12,227 nucleotides of DNA. Origin: Brevundimonas sp. (GTDB lineage: Bacteria > Pseudomonadota > Alphaproteobacteria > Caulobacterales > Caulobacteraceae). The notes beneath the pieces were generated by a model, which was given only the letters and a program-made list of their open reading frames with translations, was not told the origin of the DNA and made no database searches. A program made the position numbers and the translations under genes. Positions within the stretch are counted from its first letter, which is position 1. Each line of letters opens with the position of its first letter. Positions 1 through 4,313 of this stretch are shown piece by piece. The stretch spans positions 1 through 12,227 of the forward strand of contig JADGMZ010000341.1 in the NCBI GenBank assembly GCA_015234495.1, written 5' to 3'.

Positions 1-3
1 ACG

Positions 4-16
4 AAAGGAGGTGGTC
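4..16 (+). promoter_or_regulatory. extended Shine-Dalgarno of the micro-ORF
   Basis: The sequence AAAGGAGGTGGTC matches the complement of the conserved bacterial 16S rRNA tail (AAAGGAGGTGATC) at 12 of 13 positions, and the mismatch still allows a G-U pair. No other gene in this window has a comparable site, so it both fixes the start of the micro-ORF and stands out by its strength. Confidence 0.6.
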
Positions 17-18
17 GA

Positions 19-93
19 ATGTCTCATTGTCTCTCGCCGCGCGCGGCCCGTCGGATGAGCCCGGCCTCCCCCCTGGCGGGGACCATCGCCTGA
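19..93 (+). CDS. micro-ORF, 24 aa, unknown function (leader peptide or small protein)
   Basis: Not recognised. A 24-codon frame begins MSHCLSPRAARR and ends PLAGTIA at a TGA. It is kept because of its ribosome-binding site: AAAGGAGGTGGTC at 4-16 can pair over 13 contiguous bases with the 16S rRNA 3' tail, counting one G-U wobble, and the GGAGG core sits 7 nt from the ATG. A perfect terminator hairpin follows about 30 nt after the stop. The sequence is rich in Arg, Ser, Pro and Ala with one Cys, and has no membrane segment or recognisable domain. It could be an autonomous small protein, an attenuator-type leader peptide, or the translated end of a small RNA. Its promoter lies outside the window. 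The strong SD-ATG-stop-terminator layout argues for real translation, but the peptide's function is unknown. Confidence 0.5.
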   Translation: MSHCLSPRAARRMSPASPLAGTIA

Positions 94-122
94 AGACGAA
101 GCCGTTCGCCGGCTGACAATGG

Positions 123-155
123 AAGGGCCGCTCCCCCGGGGGAGCGGCCCTTTTT
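123..155 (+). terminator. Rho-independent terminator after the micro-ORF
   Basis: A perfect palindrome pairs 123-137 with 138-152 (AAGGGCCGCTCCCCC and its complement) and runs into TTTTT at 151-155. The T-run is on the plus-strand side, so it mainly ends transcripts coming from the left, including the micro-ORF. It also lies downstream of the minus-strand gene ending at 304, but in that direction the T-run is poor. Confidence 0.85.
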
Positions 156-171
156 GCTTCCGAAATCTCGC

Positions 172-220
172 CCTTCTTCCCTCGGGGGGAAGGTGGCCCG
201 GAGGGGCCGGATGAGGGAGG
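172..220 (+). repeat. dispersed alphaproteobacterial hairpin repeat, copy 1
   Basis: This stretch has the pattern CTTC-TTCCC-TCG-GGGGGAAGG-TGGCCCGGAGGGGCC-GGATGAGGG, with two consecutive small hairpins (TTCCC/GGGAA, then GGCCC/GGGCC). The same arrangement is familiar as a short intergenic repeat scattered through Caulobacterales and Rhizobiales genomes. That familiarity is recall, not a search result. It has no coding capacity of its own. Confidence 0.6.
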
Positions 221-262
221 CCGCCTGATCCGGACGTGCTGCCGCCGTTTCGCGCCGACGGC

Positions 263-296
263 CCCGTCATCCGGACGGCATCTCCCCGAAGAGAAG
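263..296 (-). repeat. degenerate inverted copy of the dispersed hairpin repeat, copy 2
   Basis: Read on the plus strand, CCCGTCATCCGGACGGCATC followed by TCCCCGAAGAGAAG resembles the reverse complement of the repeat at 172-220 (CCCTCATCCGG ... CCACCTTCCCCCCGAGGGAAG), with the middle hairpin shortened. The two copies face each other across about 42 bp just downstream of the host-attachment gene. Together they fill most of the gap between that gene and the terminator at 123-155. Confidence 0.4.
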
Positions 297-303
297 AGTC
301 CCC

Positions 304-702
304 TCAGGCGTTCTCGATCGCCGCCGCGATCTGTTCGGGGGTATGCCCGGTCAGGTCCTTGGAAATCTCGCCGACGATCCGGGCGGTCGTCTCCTTGTGC
401 CAGCCCTTGCGCAGCTGACCCATGGTCTTTGGCGCGGCGATGACCAGCAGATGCTCGACCTTGTGGTCCAGCACCATCTTGTTCAGCACCTCGGTGACGC
501 CGAGGGCGAAGCCGTCCTCGGCCTGGGTGTCATTGTCAGGATTGGCCTCGCTGGAGCCGCGCCCGGCGGCGCCCGAGACCCGATCGGCGATGGCCGGGGT
601 CGGCTTGGCCTTGAGGGCCACGCCATGGCGCCCCGTGTTTTCATACAGCGCCAGCTTCTCGCCATCGACGACGGCCACGAGGGCGCCTGCTGAAAGTATC
701 AT
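304..702 (-). CDS. host attachment family protein (baeRF-like), 132 aa
   Basis: The 132-aa product matches the family annotated 'protein required for attachment to host cells' (Host_attach), which belongs to the bacterial eRF1-like (baeRF) superfamily. Visible hallmarks are the N-terminal strand ALVAVVDGEKLALYEN (about residues 6-21), a polar middle rich in Asn, Asp and Glu, the core strand LLVIAAPKTMGQLRK, and the C-terminal segment with KDLTGHTPEQI. The ATG at 702 is chosen because GGAG lies 7 nt upstream and the family starts here; a longer frame running back into ksgA is a shadow. The protein should be cytosolic and has no signal peptide. Its molecular role is not established, and 'attachment' is a historical name. 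An FNR/FixK box and a spaced -10 lie just upstream, which suggests induction under low oxygen. It appears monocistronic. Confidence 0.8.
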   Translation of the reverse strand: MILSAGALVAVVDGEKLALYENTGRHGVALKAKPTPAIADRVSGAAGRGSSEANPDNDTQAEDGFALGVTEVLNKMVLDHKVEHLLVIAAPKTMGQLRKGWHKETTARIVGEISKDLTGHTPEQIAAAIENA

Positions 703-769
703 CCGGAATCTCCGATTGTAGGGGTCTGGCTGAACGTCCCGCGAGCGGGGCGGTTGCCGACAACGGCTC

Positions 770-775
770 ATCCTA
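770..775 (-). promoter_or_regulatory. putative -10 element of the FNR/FixK-dependent promoter
   Basis: On the minus strand TAGGAT matches 4 of 6 bases of TATAAT and is spaced correctly from the FNR/FixK box. There is no good -35 hexamer, as expected for a class II activated promoter. The predicted transcription start is near 763, giving a leader of about 60 nt. Confidence 0.5.
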
Positions 776-796
776 CACCGGCCCCGCGCCACGACC

Positions 797-810
797 TTGA
801 CTGAGATCAA
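797..810 (-). promoter_or_regulatory. FNR/FixK-type box upstream of the host-attachment gene
   Basis: TTGACTGAGATCAA fits the TTGAY-N4-RTCAA consensus of FNR/FixK regulators in all conserved half-site positions. Its centre (803.5) lies 31 bp upstream of the centre of a -10-like TAGGAT on the minus strand. This puts the box at about -41.5, the class II activator position. It lies in the gap between ksgA and the host-attachment gene, with no other gene nearby for it to serve. Confidence 0.7.
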
Positions 811-836
811 TCCGCGAGGGTCGCGTCGGCCGTCGG

Positions 837-1715
837 TCAACCCCGCTTGCGCCGCCTCATCGTCGCCCCGCCGTCCTCCGGTCCTCCCGGCGGGGCCTGA
901 CCCGCCACCGCCCGCGCCAGCCGCAGGAAGCCGGCCAGATCGATGACCTCGGCCCGGTCTTCCGGGCTCAGCCCCGCCGCCTCGCACAGGTCGGCCCCGC
1001 CCAGCGGCTTCAGGCTGGACCGTAGCATCTTTCGCCGCTGGCCGAAGGCCGCGGCCGTCACCCTCTCCAGCGCCTTCAGCAGGTCACGGTCGGGCCGCTC
1101 CGCCTTCGGAACCAGATGCACCACCGCGCTCGCCACCTTGGGCGGCGGGGTGAAGGCGGCGGCTGGCAGGTGCATGACCAGCCTGGTCTCGCACACCGCC
1201 TGGGCGATCACCGCCAGTCGGCCGTAGGCGTCGTCTCCGGGCGCGGCGACGATGCGTTCGGCCACCTCCTTCTGGAACATCAGGGTCAGGGCGTGCGGCG
1301 TCCAGGCGCCTGTCAGCCATTTGATCAGCAGCGGCGTGCCGACATTATAGGGCAGGTTGGAGACCACATGCGCGGGTCCGTCGACCAGCTCGGCCTCGCG
1401 CACCGCCAGGGCGTCGCCCTCGACCACCACCAGCCGCCCGGAGCCGTCATCCAGCTCGCCCAGCAGCGGCAGGAACCGCGGATCCTTCTCGACCAGCACC
1501 ACCTTGCCGGCGTCGCTTTCAAGCAGCGCCCGCGTCAGCCCGCCCGGCCCCGGCCCCACCTCGATCACCGCCCGACCCTCGAACGGCCCGGCCAGCCGCA
1601 CGATCTTGCGCGTCACATTCAGGTCCAGCAGGAAATGCTGCCCGAACGACTTCTTCGCCAGCAGGCCGTGGGCGTCGAGCGTTTCGCGGAGGGAGGGAAG
1701 GTCGGTGGCGTTCAC
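837..1715 (-). CDS. rsmA: 16S rRNA (adenine1518-N6/adenine1519-N6)-dimethyltransferase
   Basis: RsmA (KsgA) uses S-adenosylmethionine to dimethylate two adjacent adenines near the 3' end of 16S rRNA during small-subunit maturation. Diagnostic features are GQHFL at residues 25-29, the SAM-binding loop EVGPGPGGLT at 52-61, GDA at 100-102, the catalytic NLPY at 120-123, PPPKV at 190-194 and FGQRRK at 224-229. At 292 aa it has a short basic tail (RRRKRG) beyond the usual end. The start is the only initiator in frame, a GTG at 1715 with no clear Shine-Dalgarno. A four-codon frame ATG ACA CAG CGG TGA at 1726-1712 overlaps it as GTGA and could couple translation (speculative). It is last in the lptF-to-ksgA block, 133 nt after pdxA, from which it is separated by the heptamer arrays. 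Confidence 0.95.
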   Translation of the reverse strand: MNATDLPSLRETLDAHGLLAKKSFGQHFLLDLNVTRKIVRLAGPFEGRAVIEVGPGPGGLTRALLESDAGKVVLVEKDPRFLPLLGELDDGSGRLVVVEGDALAVREAELVDGPAHVVSNLPYNVGTPLLIKWLTGAWTPHALTLMFQKEVAERIVAAPGDDAYGRLAVIAQAVCETRLVMHLPAAAFTPPPKVASAVVHLVPKAERPDRDLLKALERVTAAAFGQRRKMLRSSLKPLGGADLCEAAGLSPEDRAEVIDLAGFLRLARAVAGQAPPGGPEDGGATMRRRKRG

Positions 1716-1743
1716 CGCTGTGTCATAGGGGAGAGCGGCGAGA

Positions 1744-1785
1744 AGTGGCTAGTGGTTAGTGGCTAGTAGCCAGTGGCTAGTGATC
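1744..1785. repeat. heptamer repeat array, AGTGGCT orientation
   Basis: Six consecutive 7-bp units read AGTGGCT, AGTGGTT, AGTGGCT, AGTAGCC, AGTGGCT, AGTGATC. The array fills the leader region immediately upstream of ksgA. Its first 21 bases (1744-1764) are the exact reverse complement of 1844-1864 in the facing array. Confidence 0.85.
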
Positions 1786-1843
1786 TCAGCGCCTTCGTTT
1801 GCGGAAGGGCGGCGCCGACGGCGCCACCGCCCCGCCGCCGGCC

Positions 1844-1885
1844 AGCCACTAACCACTAGCCACTCGCCACTCGCCACCAGCCACC
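1844..1885. repeat. heptamer repeat array, inverted (AGCCACT orientation)
   Basis: Six 7-bp units read AGCCACT, AACCACT, AGCCACT, CGCCACT, CGCCACC, AGCCACC. This is the inverse of the array at 1744-1785. The array overlaps the 3' end of pdxA: the stop codon and about the last 11 codons lie within it. The 58-bp spacer between arrays holds a further hairpin, GGCGCC-GAC-GGCGCC at 1811-1825. Transcribed RNA could fold the whole region into a long stem-loop. Confidence 0.85.
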
Positions 1886-2877
1886 CTCGTCCCCGCCATC
1901 TCCCCCGCCAGCCGGATCGCCGCGATCAGACTGTCCGCCCGCGCCACGCCCTTGCCGGCGATGTCGAAGCCGGTGCCGTGGTCCGGCGAGGTGCGCACCA
2001 CCGGCAGGCCGAGGGTCGCATTGACCCCGCCCCAGAAGTCCAGCGTCTTGACCGGGATCAGCGCCTGGTCGTGGTACAGGCACAGCACGGCGTCATAGCC
2101 GGCGCGGGCCTCGTCGTGGAACAGGGTGTCGGCGGGCCGCGGGTCGGTGATCTCGATCCCCTCGCGGCGCAGGTCGGCGGCGGCGGGACCCAGCACCTCG
2201 ATCTCCTCTAGCCCGATCGCCCCGCTCTCGCCGGCGTGCGGGTTCAGCCCGGCCAGGGCCAGCCGCGGCCGGGCGAGGCCGAAGTCTCGCCTCATCGCTT
2301 CGTGCACCACCCGTGCGACGCGCGCGACCCGCTCACGGGTGACCAGTTTCGGTACGGCCGACAGCGGCTCGTGGATGGTCACCAGACAGGCGCGCAGGTT
2401 CTTCGCCGTCAGCATCATCACCGGCCCGCGCACGCCCGAAAACGGCGTCTCGGCGGTCAGTTCGGCGAGGAATTCGGTGTGGCCGGGAAAGCGGAAGCCG
2501 GCGGCGTACAGCGGGGCCTTGGCGATCGGGGCGGTGACCAGCCCGGCGACCTCGCCGGCCAGCGCCAGGTTGACCGCCTGCTCGATCCAGTCGGCCACGG
2601 CGCCGGCGTTGGCCGGGTCCGGGTGGCCCGGCGTCACGGCCGCGGGCAGGGGGGCGTGCAGCACCGGCAGGGCGCGGGCGAAGGCGCCAGCGGCCTCGGC
2701 CGGGCCGGCGATCTCCTGTACCGGCACGCCCTGGGCGCGCATCAGGGCGGCGTCGCCGACGACGGCGAAGGCTTGCGGGGCGTCCTTGAGGGCGCGCCAG
2801 GCCGCGGCGATGATCTCGGGGCCCACGCCCGCCGGCTCGCCCAGGGTGAGGGCCAGCGGCGGCGGGGCCGCGGTCAC
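1849..2877 (-). CDS. pdxA: 4-hydroxythreonine-4-phosphate dehydrogenase
   Basis: PdxA oxidises 4-phosphohydroxy-L-threonine, an NAD-dependent step in the DXP-dependent pathway of pyridoxal 5'-phosphate synthesis. The family is visible in TLGEPAGVGPEI (11-22), GHTE (132-135), the three metal-ligand histidines in IHEPL (H169), NPHAGE (H214) and YHDQ (H269), and TSPDHGTGFDIAG (296-308). The 342 aa exceed the E. coli length of about 329 because residues 332-342 (VAGGEWRVASG) come from the heptamer repeat array and are probably not functional. The start is a GTG at 2877 that shares GTGA with the surA stop, so translation is likely coupled. The SD is weak. The order surA-pdxA-ksgA is conserved in many Proteobacteria. 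Confidence 0.95.
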   Translation of the reverse strand: MTAAPPPLALTLGEPAGVGPEIIAAAWRALKDAPQAFAVVGDAALMRAQGVPVQEIAGPAEAAGAFARALPVLHAPLPAAVTPGHPDPANAGAVADWIEQAVNLALAGEVAGLVTAPIAKAPLYAAGFRFPGHTEFLAELTAETPFSGVRGPVMMLTAKNLRACLVTIHEPLSAVPKLVTRERVARVARVVHEAMRRDFGLARPRLALAGLNPHAGESGAIGLEEIEVLGPAAADLRREGIEITDPRPADTLFHDEARAGYDAVLCLYHDQALIPVKTLDFWGGVNATLGLPVVRTSPDHGTGFDIAGKGVARADSLIAAIRLAGEMAGTRVAGGEWRVASG

Positions 2878-4214
2878 TGCTTGAACTCGATCAGGGCGTC
2901 GTCGCGCAGGTCGCGCATGTAGCGGCGGCCCAGGGTGGCGAGGTTCTGGCGGAACAGCTGGTTCTCGATGACGCGGGGGTCGGGGGCCTCGGCGCCGCCG
3001 ACGCGGCGGCCGCAGACGCCGACCAGGTGCAGCCCGAGCGGGGTGCGGATGGGGGTGCTGACGCTGCCGACCGGGGCCGAGCGGGCGACCTGCTGGAACT
3101 GCGGGGCCAGGTTCTGGACGTCGGCCTCGCCGAGATCGGCGCCCAGCAGCCCCTGCTCCGAGGTGGCGCGCTGCAGCATGGTCTCGCAGCTCAGCTGCGG
3201 CTGCAGGGCGGTGAGCCGCTGCGTCGCCGCCTGCACCTCCGCCTCGCTCGCCGTCTCCGGCAGCTCGACCATCACCTGCTTCAGCTGCACCAGGCTTGCC
3301 GACGCCCCGTCCCGCTTGTCGCGCATGTAGATGATGTACACCCCGCCCTCGACCGGGATCGGCCGCGACAGCTGCCCGACCTCAAGCTGGTCCATGGCCG
3401 CCTGCAGGGTCGGGTTGACGGTGCCGGCGACGACCCAGCCGGCGTCGCCGCCGCGGGTGGCCGAGGGAGCGGCCGAAAACTGTTGCGCCACCGCCTGGAA
3501 CGGCGCGCCCTGAACCATCTGCTGAACCAGCTGGGCGGCGCCGTTCATCGCGGCCTGCTGACCGCCGACGCGGGCGGCGTCGATGTAGATCTCGCCGATC
3601 AGGTACTGCTTCTTGGACGCGGCCTCGGCGCGCTGGCGCATGGCGGCGTCCACCGCCCCCTTGCTGACCCGGGCGCGGCTCTGGAAACGGCCGCCGACCA
3701 GCTGCTGCCAGCCGATCTGGGTGCGGATCTGTTCACGGAGGGTCTGGGGACGAATGCCGCCGGACTCGAGGAAGGCGAGATAGGCCTGGGCCGTCACGCC
3801 GGCCTCCTGGGCCATGGCGGCGATCTCCTCGTTGACCTCTTCGTCCGCAACCTTGAGGTCTTCGTAGTTGGCCAACTCCTGGATCTGCAGGCGCTCATCG
3901 ATCAGGGCGTTCAGCGCCTCCTGCTGGATGGCGGGGATGTTCTCCGGCGTAGGCTGGACCTGGGTCATGGCGATCAGCAGCAGCATGCGCTGCCGCAGGT
4001 CGAAGCCGGTGATGACGCTGTCGTTGACCGTGGCCAGGATGCCGTCGGCCATCTGGAACTGCGGCGCCGCGGTCGGAGCGGCGGGCGGCGCCTGCTCTGC
4101 GGCAGGGTTCAGCGTGCCGGCGGCCGCCGGCTCCTGGGGCGCGGTCTGGGCCATGGCCGTTCCGGCCAGGAGGGCGGCGATCGCCACGCCCGTCAAGTAA
4201 CGCTGAAAACGCAT
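2874..4214 (-). CDS. surA: periplasmic peptidyl-prolyl isomerase and outer-membrane chaperone SurA
   Basis: SurA escorts unfolded outer-membrane beta-barrel proteins, LptD among them, across the periplasm to the BAM complex. The 446-aa product has a Sec signal peptide (MRFQRYLTGVAIAALLAGTAMA, predicted cut after A22), a Pro/Ala-rich linker (24-52), a SurA N-terminal helical domain (about 56-180), a parvulin domain at about 203-299 with SAAPSATRGGDAGWV and PVEGGVYIIYMRDK, a second, degenerate parvulin-like region (about 308-402), and a C-terminal helix. The ATG at 4214 has AGGA about 6 nt upstream. It follows lptD after 99 nt, which holds small palindromes and a GTTC-N7-GTTC motif, and overlaps pdxA by 4 bp. 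Its place beside lptD fits its client. Confidence 0.93.
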   Translation of the reverse strand: MRFQRYLTGVAIAALLAGTAMAQTAPQEPAAAGTLNPAAEQAPPAAPTAAPQFQMADGILATVNDSVITGFDLRQRMLLLIAMTQVQPTPENIPAIQQEALNALIDERLQIQELANYEDLKVADEEVNEEIAAMAQEAGVTAQAYLAFLESGGIRPQTLREQIRTQIGWQQLVGGRFQSRARVSKGAVDAAMRQRAEAASKKQYLIGEIYIDAARVGGQQAAMNGAAQLVQQMVQGAPFQAVAQQFSAAPSATRGGDAGWVVAGTVNPTLQAAMDQLEVGQLSRPIPVEGGVYIIYMRDKRDGASASLVQLKQVMVELPETASEAEVQAATQRLTALQPQLSCETMLQRATSEQGLLGADLGEADVQNLAPQFQQVARSAPVGSVSTPIRTPLGLHLVGVCGRRVGGAEAPDPRVIENQLFRQNLATLGRRYMRDLRDDALIEFKQ

Positions 4215-4246
4215 GTCAGTCCTGGTTCCTCAAGCGGCGCCGTCCG

Positions 4247-4261
4247 GTTCGAATCCGGTTC
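4247..4261. promoter_or_regulatory. GTTC-N7-GTTC motif (LexA-box-like) between lptD and surA
   Basis: GTTC-GAATCCG-GTTC matches the direct-repeat SOS box of alphaproteobacteria (GTTC-N7-GTTC) and lies 33-47 nt upstream of the surA start. The core is only 8 fixed bases, so a chance match in a window this size is quite possible. No promoter elements are evident beside it, and surA is not a usual SOS gene. Confidence 0.2.
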
Positions 4262-4313
4262 AGGTGACCTGCGCGCAACCGAAATCGCACGCCGGCCGGC
4301 GCCCGTCGCCCCG

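Noticed and set aside
703..987. N-terminal extension of the host-attachment protein by 95 codons
   Set aside because: It runs through the FNR/FixK promoter and into ksgA. The ATG at 702 has a GGAG ribosome site and matches the family start.
1744..1885. CRISPR array
   Set aside because: The repeats are 7 bp, tandem without spacers, and arranged in two inverted blocks, and no cas genes are present.
4241..4265. GGTTCGAATCC, the typical T-arm sequence of a tRNA, between lptD and surA
   Set aside because: Only a 4-bp stem forms around the loop, no anticodon or D arm lies upstream, and no CCA or matching acceptor stem follows. It is a chance palindrome, not a tRNA or tRNA fragment.
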